Shown one piece after another: positions 23,605 to 30,276 of a stretch of DNA of 30,276 nt; position 1 is the stretch's first letter, and each line of letters opens with the position of its first letter. This DNA comes from a virus: IMG/VR virus record IMGVR_UViG_3300004448_001446, positions 1 to 30,276 of that record; one strand, 5' to 3'. Below the pieces are notes generated by a model. That model was given only the letters and a program-made list of their open reading frames with translations. It did no database searches and had not been told where the DNA came from. Both the position numbers and the translations under genes were made by a program.

Positions 23605-24182
23605 TGGCTTTAATAGGATCATTTACAGAAGACTTAGAACTTTATCTTGCTGAAAGTAAAGGTAGAAATCGTGCATCTAAACAATCACAAATAGATATAC
23701 CTCGAATTTCTGCAAAGGCTGATGGTGTTTTAAATCCTGGTCAAATGTATAGTTTTTATTATTATACTAAAGATGAGGCTTTTTATGATTCACATCCACT
23801 AGTTATAGGTTTAGGAGAATCTGACAACGGACACCAATTAGGTATTAATTTACATTATATGCCGTATGAGGCAAGAATACCTTTCTTAACAGAACTTACA
23901 GTATCGCTAAAAACACAAATAGCAGCTTTAACTAAAGGTAAAGCATTAGGCAATCCTGACTCACAAGCACCTATTACAGCCTTTAGGTGGGAATTTGTCA
24001 AACAAGCATTTGGTAAAAAATATAATTTAACTTACTGTACAAGACAGTATATAATAAAGAAAATGAAAAACCCTTATGTTTTAGGATATGAGGATTGGTA
24101 TGTTGGGGCAGTTAATAATGAAAGCGATTTTTATGGTGGAAATATTAACCAAGCCCAAGCATTATACTATAAGAATATATAA
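23604..24182 (+). CDS. Conserved hypothetical virion-assembly protein
   Basis: The protein has 192 residues. A central block, GQMYSFYYYTKDEAFYDSHPLVIGL followed by QLGINLHYMPYEARIPFL, has the look of a conserved phage family (aromatic MYxFxY, then HPLV, then G.NLHY.P...R), but I cannot name it. In T4 the gene after 4 is 53 (baseplate wedge, 195 residues). Position and length agree with gp53 here, yet I see no gp53 sequence pattern, so I do not assign it. A DNA end protector or head-tail joining role is equally possible. It starts within the stop codon of gp4 and precedes the portal gene by 19 A-rich bases. Confidence 0.65.
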   Translation: MALIGSFTEDLELYLAESKGRNRASKQSQIDIPRISAKADGVLNPGQMYSFYYYTKDEAFYDSHPLVIGLGESDNGHQLGINLHYMPYEARIPFLTELTVSLKTQIAALTKGKALGNPDSQAPITAFRWEFVKQAFGKKYNLTYCTRQYIIKKMKNPYVLGYEDWYVGAVNNESDFYGGNINQAQALYYKNI

Positions 24183-24201
24183 ACTAATAAAAAAATAGAT
24201 T

Positions 24202-25848
24202 ATGGCAGGTTTTACAGATAGAAGAGGTCCTTTAAGTACTGGAAATCCAGTAAGAAGACTTCTAAAAGATCTTTCTAATTTAGGAATGGCATACGATGAT
24301 ATGATCATTCGTAATTCACGTGCAGTAGGTTTTACTGAAAATCAAATGGGTTATTCATTTAATCCTATGGGTTCGGATGGTGATGATATGTATGGTGCAT
24401 TTGCTGCACTATCATTAACTGATACAAACCTAAAGAAAAATATTGCATTTTTTGATCAAGACTATGTTAGAAAAAGAGACCAACTTAGAACCTTTGCAGT
24501 ACAAGATGAAATAGAAGATATCTTAGATGTATTAACTGATGAAGCAATTGTATTTGACGAATCTAATTACATGGCTTATGCAGACTTTAATGGCCATATT
24601 GGAGAATCAATCGAAGAAGAAATTAATGATGTATATAATAATATCTATAATTACTTTGGATTTAATGATATGGTTGCTCCGTGGAATTATTTTAGAAAAT
24701 GGTTAATTGATGGATTTCTTGCATTTGAAATAGTTTATAATGATAAGCAAACAGAAATTATTGGTTTTAAAGAATTAGATCCAATATCATTAATGCCAGG
24801 TATCGATACGGATGACGGTAAAAAAGTTTGGATTCAATATAAAGGTGAAGGTGCAAAGGAAAGAACATTATGGGATTCTCAAATAATATACATTTCATAT
24901 TCTTCAGTAAATTCCCCAATGAGAATATCTTATGTGGAAAGATTAATAAGATCTTTTAACCTTTTAAGAATAATGGAACATAGTAGAATTATCTGGGCTG
25001 TATCTAATGCTTCATTTAAAACACAGTTTACAATACCTGTCGGAGGTAAATCTAAAACAAGAGCAAAGCAATCTCTAGCAACATTAATGAATTCATATCG
25101 TGAGGTTGTAGACTTTAATTTTGAAAGTGGTGAGATTCAAACCAATGGTAAACCAATGATGCCATTCAATAAAGAATATTGGTTACCTTCTAAAGATGGG
25201 GAATCACCAGAAATTCAAACAATAGGTGGGGACGGTCCTGATTTAGGAGATACTGAATCTTTAAAATATTTCTCTGATAAATTACAATTAGCATCTAAGA
25301 TACCATTCTCTAGGTTTGATAGAGAAGGTGGTAATACATATGATATGGAAGCAAGTGGTATGTTAAGAGATGAAATTAAGTTTGGAAGGTTTATTTCAAG
25401 ATTAAGATCAATATTTCAAGAAATACTAGTTAAACCTGTATATCTTCAAATGTGTCTTAACCATCCTGAATTAAAAAATGATATTGCTTTTAAAGCAGGT
25501 TTAGGATTAAACTTTATGAAGGATAATGTATTTGAAGAAATGAAAGAGATGGAACTCCAAACTAAACGTGTTGATTTTATAGGTAATATGAAAACTCAAT
25601 TAAGTACAATGACTGCTGAGATGGAAGAAATACCATATTTTGATTTAGGATTCTTAATTAAGAGATATGGTGGATTTACACGCGATGATATTAAAGCCAA
25701 TGCTCGAGCTAAAGAACGTACTGAGTTAGAAGCAGATGGTTATAAAGAAGAAGATATTGAAAAGATCTTGTTAGGTGCAAATCCTAAAGATTTTAAGCCT
25801 GAGAAGAAATCTGATGGAATAGATGAAGACCCATTAGCTGGAATCTAA
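24202..25848 (+). CDS. 20: Portal vertex protein, T4 gp20-like
   Basis: The protein has 548 residues (T4 gp20: 524). Characteristic segments include RDQLRTFAVQDEIEDILDVLTDEAIVFDE, the conserved gp20 stretch before the stem; KELDPISLMPGI; SYVERLIRSFNLLRIMEHSRIIWAVSNAS; the clip and stem region with KYFSDKLQLASKIPFSRFDREGG; and RDEIKFGRFISRLRSIFQEILVKP. It forms the dodecameric ring at one head vertex through which DNA passes, nucleates prohead assembly and docks terminase. It is followed 45 bases later by the gp21-gp22 gene with its own late-type promoter, keeping the T4 order 20-21-22-23. Confidence 0.95.
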   Translation: MAGFTDRRGPLSTGNPVRRLLKDLSNLGMAYDDMIIRNSRAVGFTENQMGYSFNPMGSDGDDMYGAFAALSLTDTNLKKNIAFFDQDYVRKRDQLRTFAVQDEIEDILDVLTDEAIVFDESNYMAYADFNGHIGESIEEEINDVYNNIYNYFGFNDMVAPWNYFRKWLIDGFLAFEIVYNDKQTEIIGFKELDPISLMPGIDTDDGKKVWIQYKGEGAKERTLWDSQIIYISYSSVNSPMRISYVERLIRSFNLLRIMEHSRIIWAVSNASFKTQFTIPVGGKSKTRAKQSLATLMNSYREVVDFNFESGEIQTNGKPMMPFNKEYWLPSKDGESPEIQTIGGDGPDLGDTESLKYFSDKLQLASKIPFSRFDREGGNTYDMEASGMLRDEIKFGRFISRLRSIFQEILVKPVYLQMCLNHPELKNDIAFKAGLGLNFMKDNVFEEMKEMELQTKRVDFIGNMKTQLSTMTAEMEEIPYFDLGFLIKRYGGFTRDDIKANARAKERTELEADGYKEEDIEKILLGANPKDFKPEKKSDGIDEDPLAGI

Positions 25849-25862
25849 AAACTATCAAGAGT

Positions 25863-25876
25863 TATAATATATAAAT
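25863..25876 (+). promoter_or_regulatory. TATAATATATAAA-class (late-type) promoter before gp21-gp22
   Basis: TATAATATATAAAT followed by CAAAT lies 31 bases before the ATG at 25894. It matches the motif at 20727 in both sequence and spacing. Confidence 0.6.
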
Positions 25877-25893
25877 CAAATAATACTAGAAAG

Positions 25894-27606
25894 ATGTCAA
25901 ATAAGAAACTTTTAATTCTAGAAAGATCTAAGTCTAATTTAAGTATGACAAAGGATGCCGATGGCTCTGTTGTCCTTGAAGGTGTATTTACTGAGATTGG
26001 AGTAAAGAATAAAAATAATAGAATTTATGAAGAAGCTGAAGTACTTCCTCATATTAATGAATTAAAGGAAAAAGTTAAAACTAACAAATTGTTAGGTGAA
26101 CTTGATCACCCAAAAGATTTTGATATTAGCCTATCAAACGTTTCTCATGTTATTGAAGATTTAGAATATGATAAGGACAAGAAACAAGTTCTAGGAAGAA
26201 TAAGATTATTAAATACTTCAAAAGGTAAAGAAGCTCAGGCATTAATAGAAGATGGTATTCCATTACATATTTCAAGCAGAGCAGCTGGAACAGTTGATGA
26301 AGCTGGAAAGGTTAAAATTAAAAAATTCTTCACGTATGATTTAGTTGCAGATCCTGGATTTGAAAATGCTGAATTATCAAAAGTAAATGAATCTTATGGT
26401 TTTGGAGATACTGAAGGTTTATACATTTATGAAATGGCAGAAACTGAAGATGAAATAAATAAAACAAATAAAACAGATCTAACAATGGAAAATACATCAG
26501 ACAAATTTGTAACTGTTGACGATTTTAATAAGTACACTGAATATGTAAAGAATACATTAGACAGTGTTAAGGAATCTGCAAATTCTAATAACGATGAGTT
26601 AATTGAAAAGCTAGTTAAATATACTGAGCATATTGCAGAGAAAGTAAATCAGGTTACTGATTATACTGAATACTTATCAGAAAATCTAGACAAGAGCATA
26701 TCTCACTCTGACTACTTAGCAGAGAACATCGACAAAATTAAAAATTATGCTTCTTACTTAGGAGAAGAACTAGACAGTTCTATTCAATATACTGAGCATG
26801 TTGCTGAACAGGCAGATAAAGGAATTGCATATTCTAATTATTTAGGTGAAAGCTTGGATAAAGGAATTAAGTATTCTGAATATGTTGCTGAAAAGGTTGA
26901 TCAAAATATTGCTTACTCTGAATATCTTGGAGAAAATGTAGATAAGAGTATTAAATATTCTGAATACATTGCAGAAAATGTAGCTGCTGTAGCTACTGAA
27001 TCAATTAATGAAGAATCATCTGATCCAGTAATTGAAGAAGCTATTAATGAATCAGTTGAAATTAAAGAAGAGAAGAAATCTTATAAAGATACTATTAGCG
27101 AAAAATTAGCAAACTTAATTTCTAAAGCAGAAACTAAGAATCTATCTGAAATGCACTTTATGAACTTCTTATCAGAATCTAAAAAGAATGAATTTGATTC
27201 TTTATCTGAAGACAAAAGAGGTTTAATAGTTGAATCAATGAATAAAGATTCTATCATGTCAACTGTGCAAGCTGAGAATGTTTGGGAATCATGTTTTATA
27301 GTAGAAAGAAAGGCAATTAACTTTATTGATGATATGCCATCAAAGTATTCTGATAAATGGAATGCTCTTTCTGAAAATAGAAAAGAACAAATCATATCAG
27401 AATCTAAATTCCATTCGTTAAGTACTCCTTATGCCATTAATAACTTTTGGCAAACAAGAGATCTTAGAGATACTCAAATGAATTTAGAAACTCTGAACGA
27501 AAGTAAAACTGCTGCTGAAGCTGCTCAGGAAAAATCTGAGCCATTATTAAATGAAAGCTACCAAGCAGATTTAATTCAAAAAATGAAATTCAGATTAAAT
27601 AGATAA
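25894..27606 (+). CDS. 21: Prohead core protease gp21 fused to gp22-like scaffold
   Basis: The protein has 570 residues. Residues 1-197 are the protease: VVLEGVFTEIGVKNKNNRIY matches T4 LYIEGIFMQAEVVNRNKRLY; catalytic His72 is in LGELDHP; and the Ser of HISSRAAG (Ser127 or Ser128) matches T4 VSSRG. The length equals T4 gp21 (212). Residues 198-570 resemble the gp22 scaffold: acidic, helical, with 14-residue repeats at 243-363 and many [LI]-x-E sites. SESKKNEFDSLSEDKRGLIVESM parallels T4 SESVKDLTESQKEKVSALVEGI, and the basic end KMKFRLNR parallels AKVASRF. In T4 these are two genes and scaffold greatly outnumbers protease. Here an in-frame ATG at 26485 after an A-rich stretch could give separate scaffold. 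The expected roles are to shape the prohead and then degrade the core. Confidence 0.88.
   Translation: MSNKKLLILERSKSNLSMTKDADGSVVLEGVFTEIGVKNKNNRIYEEAEVLPHINELKEKVKTNKLLGELDHPKDFDISLSNVSHVIEDLEYDKDKKQVLGRIRLLNTSKGKEAQALIEDGIPLHISSRAAGTVDEAGKVKIKKFFTYDLVADPGFENAELSKVNESYGFGDTEGLYIYEMAETEDEINKTNKTDLTMENTSDKFVTVDDFNKYTEYVKNTLDSVKESANSNNDELIEKLVKYTEHIAEKVNQVTDYTEYLSENLDKSISHSDYLAENIDKIKNYASYLGEELDSSIQYTEHVAEQADKGIAYSNYLGESLDKGIKYSEYVAEKVDQNIAYSEYLGENVDKSIKYSEYIAENVAAVATESINEESSDPVIEEAINESVEIKEEKKSYKDTISEKLANLISKAETKNLSEMHFMNFLSESKKNEFDSLSEDKRGLIVESMNKDSIMSTVQAENVWESCFIVERKAINFIDDMPSKYSDKWNALSENRKEQIISESKFHSLSTPYAINNFWQTRDLRDTQMNLETLNESKTAAEAAQEKSEPLLNESYQADLIQKMKFRLNR
26485..27606 (+). CDS. Candidate nested start for a separate gp22-like scaffold protein
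   Basis: The ATG at 26485 is codon 198 of the gp21-gp22 frame, exactly where the protease domain ends. The bases before it (about 26456-26484) are A-rich and include ATAAATAAAACAAATAAAAC. This resembles the Shine-Dalgarno-free leaders of other genes here, such as those at 20759 and 5482. The product would be 373 residues starting MENTSDKFVTVDDFNKYTEY. A nested scaffold gene would restore the scaffold excess that T4-type assembly needs. This is inference from position and base composition; the linker may simply be Lys/Asn/Thr-rich. Confidence 0.4.
   Translation: MENTSDKFVTVDDFNKYTEYVKNTLDSVKESANSNNDELIEKLVKYTEHIAEKVNQVTDYTEYLSENLDKSISHSDYLAENIDKIKNYASYLGEELDSSIQYTEHVAEQADKGIAYSNYLGESLDKGIKYSEYVAEKVDQNIAYSEYLGENVDKSIKYSEYIAENVAAVATESINEESSDPVIEEAINESVEIKEEKKSYKDTISEKLANLISKAETKNLSEMHFMNFLSESKKNEFDSLSEDKRGLIVESMNKDSIMSTVQAENVWESCFIVERKAINFIDDMPSKYSDKWNALSENRKEQIISESKFHSLSTPYAINNFWQTRDLRDTQMNLETLNESKTAAEAAQEKSEPLLNESYQADLIQKMKFRLNR
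26620..26982 (+). repeat. Tandem 42-base (14-residue) coding repeats in the scaffold domain
   Basis: Nine consecutive units begin at residues 243, 257, 271, 285, 299, 313, 327, 341 and 355, the last one partial. The consensus is Y-S/T-E-Y-L-A/G-E-N-V/L-D-K-S/G-I-K. A further diverged unit lies at 214-227. The period never slips. Fourteen residues equal two heptads, which suggests a long regular helix or coiled coil. The DNA units have diverged at third positions, so the repeat is maintained at protein level and is not a recent duplication. Confidence 0.9.
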
Positions 27607-27714
27607 TCATTTAATCTAAACAATATAATCGAATAGTCAAGAAGAAAAGGACTCAGGCGATTAAAAACGGAATATTAATAGTATTCCACAAAATGCGAAA
27701 AATAATTTTAAAAA
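27607..27714 (+). promoter_or_regulatory. Long leader of the major capsid gene with a hairpin
   Basis: This 108-base gap is the longest leader in the virion block. It has a weak TATAAT at 27624-27629 and a purine-rich stretch GAAGAAAAGGA further on. GGAATAT (27669-27675) and GTATTCC (27681-27687) can form a 7-base hairpin with a 5-base loop. No T run follows, so it is not a terminator. The hairpin may stabilise the mRNA or tune translation of the most abundant virion protein. Confidence 0.4.
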
Positions 27715-29637
27715 ATGTACGCAAATCAATTAATCAACGAGGCTGAGGTTCAAAAGACTTGGGGACCTGTTATTGAGGAAAGTACTGGAATTACTGAAAA
27801 GTCTAAGTTATCTTGGATGTCTAAGTACTGCCATTACCATAATCTTAATGAGAGTGTTTACAATACTGTACACCTTAACCCGAACATGAATGTTCAAAGT
27901 ATGGGGAACGTAACATTGCCAGGAAACCCTGGATCAATGAATGCTTTCCCAGCACAAGCTACTGGATCTGGTGACAGACCTTTTTCTTTGCTACCACTTG
28001 CAATGCAAGTAGCTGCTCAGACTGTAGGTTTAGACTTAGTACCTGTAGTACCAATGCAAGGCCCAATGGGAGTTTTAACTTACCTAGACTTTGTATACGG
28101 TGGAGGTAGAGGATCAGGAGCTCCTGTTAACGGCGCTTTAGATACATCTGCTGCTCCATTACTAATTAAATTTAGTGCAACTAATAATGATGGAACTGCT
28201 TTCTTAGTAAATGATGTATTATATGCTGATCAATACAACTCATCATCAACTGCGTTAACTCCAGTAGCTGCGAATTTAGCTTTTGCTTCTTATGAACTTA
28301 CTTTTGTAGGTGTATCAAGAATCGATGGTTTACAAATATTCAGAGTTAGAGCTAACAATACTGCACAAGGTTTAACAACTGCTAATACAAACTTAGGAGC
28401 AACTTCAACTAACGTTGGATCTAATTATGCTCAAGGTTCTGAATTAGCTGCATCAACAATCTATAATTCAATTGTAGCTCAACCTGCTGCTGCTGTAGCT
28501 GGTTCTGCAACATGTAAGCTTTATGGATTAGCAAGAGCTTTAGCTACATCAGTAAGAGCTGGTTCTGCTGCAACCGATATGGGTGCTGGTGCAACTATTA
28601 CTGTAATGGCATCATGTGCTGCTGCTCCAAGTTTAGGTTTAGTTAAAGCTTTGGAAGATCATATTACTGGTTTTTCTGGTAATGCTTTCCAACCAACTAA
28701 CGACCCTGCAACTGGCTTCCCTGCTTTTGGAACTGAGAATATTAACGGAAACGATCCTTACCAAAGAGGTGTAGGTGAATCTACTGTTGATAACATCATG
28801 GGACTAAGCTTATTCAACAAGTCTGTAGCTGCTGAAACTTTCCAAGTTGCTGCTGCTGTGACTAGAGAACAAGTTCAAGATCTGAAGCAATTCGGAATTG
28901 ATGCTGTTGCTCAAGTTGAGGCTGTATTGGTAAATGAGTTAACTCAATCTATCAATAAATACATCCTAGACAGAATTTTCAGAAATGGAACAACTAACGC
29001 TGTAAATATCTTTGGTATTAACGCTACTACATTATCTGCATCATTTACTACTGCTGTAGGTGCTGGTGCTGGTGTTGCTGTCAACTTAGGACCAAACAAT
29101 ACAACTAATGCAAACCAGGCGCAAGCAATTGCTCAGTTTACATCTGTTGCTCAGGGTGGTTCAACTCAAGGTGATGTACAACGTAGAATCTATACTAAAA
29201 TTCTTGCTGCAAGTAACTTAATTGCTACTAGAGGAAGAAGAGGACCTGCAACGTTTGCAGTAACAGGTGGAGAAATGGCAACTGCTCTTCAATCTGTGGC
29301 TGGATTTATTGCATATCCGTTATCTAATACAGTTAACCAAGCTGGTGGATCTTTATATCCAATCGGTGCAATTGCTGGGGTAACAATTTATGTAGATCCT
29401 AACAGAGCTTTTAATGACTATACAATTTGTGTAGGACGTAAAGGTGATGGTAATTCTCCAGGATTAGTATTTATGCCATACTTAATGGCTGAATCTGTAG
29501 AAACTATCGCAGAAGGAACAATGGCGCCGAAAATCGCTATTAAGTCTAGATTTGCTTTAGTAGATGCAGGATTTAATCCAGAATTAATGTATTACACAAT
29601 GGGCTTCAACTTTAATGCTGGTGCTTCTCTGATATAA
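27715..29637 (+). CDS. 23: Major capsid protein, T4 gp23-like
   Basis: The protein has 640 residues (T4 gp23: 521). An N-terminal prosequence is followed by AMQVAAQTVGLDLVPVVPMQGPMGVLTYLDFVYGG, the conserved HK97-fold start (T4: RRAIPNLIAFDICGVQPMNSPTGQVFALRAVYG). AAAVTREQVQDLKQFGIDAVAQVEAVL and NELTQSINKYILDRIFRNG match the T4 spine helix region. The end, from TIYVDPNRAFNDYTICVGRKGDG and GLVFMPYLMAESVETI to FALVDAGFNPELMY, matches the P domain. By alignment, gp21 cleavage should fall after Glu46 in HNLNES (T4: FLTE then AE). About 100 extra residues between roughly 140 and 310, rich in Ala, Thr, Ser and Asn, enlarge the region where T4 has its insertion domain. No Shine-Dalgarno is seen. A terminator follows the stop. 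Confidence 0.95.
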   Translation: MYANQLINEAEVQKTWGPVIEESTGITEKSKLSWMSKYCHYHNLNESVYNTVHLNPNMNVQSMGNVTLPGNPGSMNAFPAQATGSGDRPFSLLPLAMQVAAQTVGLDLVPVVPMQGPMGVLTYLDFVYGGGRGSGAPVNGALDTSAAPLLIKFSATNNDGTAFLVNDVLYADQYNSSSTALTPVAANLAFASYELTFVGVSRIDGLQIFRVRANNTAQGLTTANTNLGATSTNVGSNYAQGSELAASTIYNSIVAQPAAAVAGSATCKLYGLARALATSVRAGSAATDMGAGATITVMASCAAAPSLGLVKALEDHITGFSGNAFQPTNDPATGFPAFGTENINGNDPYQRGVGESTVDNIMGLSLFNKSVAAETFQVAAAVTREQVQDLKQFGIDAVAQVEAVLVNELTQSINKYILDRIFRNGTTNAVNIFGINATTLSASFTTAVGAGAGVAVNLGPNNTTNANQAQAIAQFTSVAQGGSTQGDVQRRIYTKILAASNLIATRGRRGPATFAVTGGEMATALQSVAGFIAYPLSNTVNQAGGSLYPIGAIAGVTIYVDPNRAFNDYTICVGRKGDGNSPGLVFMPYLMAESVETIAEGTMAPKIAIKSRFALVDAGFNPELMYYTMGFNFNAGASLI

Positions 29638-29665
29638 TTTATATCAAAGTAATATCTTTATATAG

Positions 29666-29692
29666 AAAGCCACTCTTCGGGGTGGCTTTTTT
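29666..29692 (+). terminator. Intrinsic terminator after the capsid gene
   Basis: AAAGCCACTC (29666-29675) pairs with GGGTGGCTTT (29680-29689) with one T-G wobble. The loop is a TTCG tetraloop closed by C-G, an unusually stable hairpin. A run of T follows. Confidence 0.93.
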
Positions 29693-29708
29693 GTTCTTAC
29701 ATCTCTAA

Positions 29709-29721
29709 TATATAAAAAAAT
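29709..29721 (+). promoter_or_regulatory. Late-type promoter before the last gene
   Basis: TATATAAAAAAAT, preceded by TAA, lies 31 bases before the ATG at 29740, the same distance as the late-type motif before gp21-gp22. A leader rich in A follows (TTAAAAACAATAATAG). Confidence 0.5.
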
Positions 29722-29739
29722 TAAAAACAATAATAGATC

Positions 29740-30276
29740 ATGGCAAAATTAAAGACATATAGTGAATTTGTTAACGAAGCATTAATAGATGCCGTTAAGA
29801 ATCCAATTAAGTGGAAAAAAATTAAAAACAATGCAAAGAAATATCAAAAAGCTAAAGTAGCACAAGCACTTAATGATGTAGATTTTGCAAAGAGAAAAGA
29901 AAAGGGTAAAGCTGCTGATTTACCTAAAGAAAAGATTGAAGTTTTAAATCAAGCAAATAAAGCTAAAAATGCTGCACTAAAAGATGCAGCATCAAATGTA
30001 GCACAAAGAATGTCTGATCTTGCTACAACTACAGGTTTAAAAAGAGTTGCTCAATTAGCCAAAACTAAAGCTTCATTGGCTGCTAATCAAATTGCTCTTA
30101 AGGCTGCAACTGGAGAAGAAGCTAAACAATTAAAGATTAAACAAAAGGAATTAGCAACAGATGCTGCAGGCCAACAAAAGGCATTAGCAGATTATGAATC
30201 AACTGAAAAGAAAAAAGGAGATGACGGTCCTGCATTTGATGCAGGAGAAGGTAAGCCAAAGACAGATGGTAAACCA
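29740..30276 (+). CDS. Putative capsid-targeted internal protein (3' partial)
   Basis: The frame is open to the window end; 179 residues are visible. The N-terminus MAKLKTYSEFVNEA resembles the T4 capsid-targeting sequence of internal proteins (MKTYQEFIAEA), which directs proteins into the prohead and is removed by gp21 after Glu. The likely cleavage here is VNE then Ala. The rest is highly basic and Ala/Lys/Gln-rich, mostly helical (KWKKIKNNAKKYQKAKVAQ; LAKTKASLAANQIALKAA). A polar Gly/Asp/Lys/Pro segment follows near the window end. This suits a DNA-associated internal head protein. It has its own late-type promoter directly after the capsid gene. An unrelated core protein (gp67/gp68-like) is an alternative; the downstream part is not visible. 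Confidence 0.65.
   Translation, partial: MAKLKTYSEFVNEALIDAVKNPIKWKKIKNNAKKYQKAKVAQALNDVDFAKRKEKGKAADLPKEKIEVLNQANKAKNAALKDAASNVAQRMSDLATTTGLKRVAQLAKTKASLAANQIALKAATGEEAKQLKIKQKELATDAAGQQKALADYESTEKKKGDDGPAFDAGEGKPKTDGKP

Noticed and set aside
23604-24182. Assignment as T4 gp53 baseplate wedge
   Set aside because: Position after gp4 and length agree, but no gp53 sequence pattern could be matched, so it is left unassigned.
26620-26982. Periodic sequence considered as a CRISPR array or DNA-level satellite
   Set aside because: The 42-base period is in frame without spacers, and the DNA units differ mainly at third codon positions, so it is a protein repeat.
27081-27395. Open frame of 104 codons on the minus strand
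   Set aside because: It lies wholly inside the scaffold coding region, has no leader or promoter motif of its own, and its sequence shows no recognisable domain. Other antisense frames (459-770, 3685-3933, 4237-4479) are rejected for the same reasons.

Overview
This window looks like part of a T4-like myovirus (Caudoviricetes) genome. It is AT-rich, tightly packed, and every supported gene lies on the + strand. T4-type core genes are recognisable from their motifs: sliding clamp gp45, the C-terminal part of DNA polymerase gp43, UvsX recombinase, gp41 helicase, the gp47/gp46 nuclease pair, late sigma factor gp55, head completion protein gp4, portal gp20, prohead protease gp21 joined to a gp22-like scaffold, and major capsid protein gp23. 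The host is probably a member of the Bacteroidota. Most genes after a gap lack a Shine-Dalgarno sequence and instead follow an A-rich leader, and the window carries a 58-residue histone H1-like (Hc1-type) protein of the kind common in that phylum. Both are indirect clues.

Region 1 (1-5433) is a glycan module of five tightly overlapping genes. It contains a PglF/WbpM-type nucleotide-sugar 4,6-dehydratase (5' end outside the window), a two-domain fucosyltransferase-like protein, a PglD/NeuD-type acetyltransferase, a PglE/DegT-type aminotransferase and a GT2-type glycosyltransferase. The dehydratase, aminotransferase and acetyltransferase are the three activities needed to make a UDP-diacetamido-trideoxyhexose (bacillosamine type). 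A single-gene unit for the H1-like protein follows (5441-5709), with its own promoter-like motif and terminator.

Region 2 (5758-11292) is a six-gene operon: HAD phosphatase, APH-like kinase, sugar nucleotidyltransferase, a GT-B glycosyltransferase resembling phage DNA glucosyltransferases, a GalE-like epimerase, and a divergent C5-cytosine methyltransferase. I read it as a candidate pathway for sugar-decorated cytosine in phage DNA. This is inference.

Region 3 (11313-19674) is the replication and recombination core: gp45, a small unknown gene, a split gp43 C-terminal half, UvsX, a small unknown gene, gp41, an unknown gene, gp47 and gp46.

Region 4 (19706-30276) covers virion assembly: a gp15-like tail completion protein, a large unknown 632-residue protein, gp55, gp4, an unknown protein, gp20, a gp21-gp22 fusion with 14-residue repeats and a probable nested scaffold start, an enlarged gp23, and the 5' part of a gene whose N-terminus resembles the T4 capsid-targeting sequence.

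Four clear intrinsic terminators were found. Two classes of TATA-like motif recur at gene starts: TATAAnAATAAA before mainly replication and regulatory genes, and TATAATATATAAA before virion genes. No gene-free stretch exceeds about 125 bases. I saw no tRNA, CRISPR array or insertion sequence.
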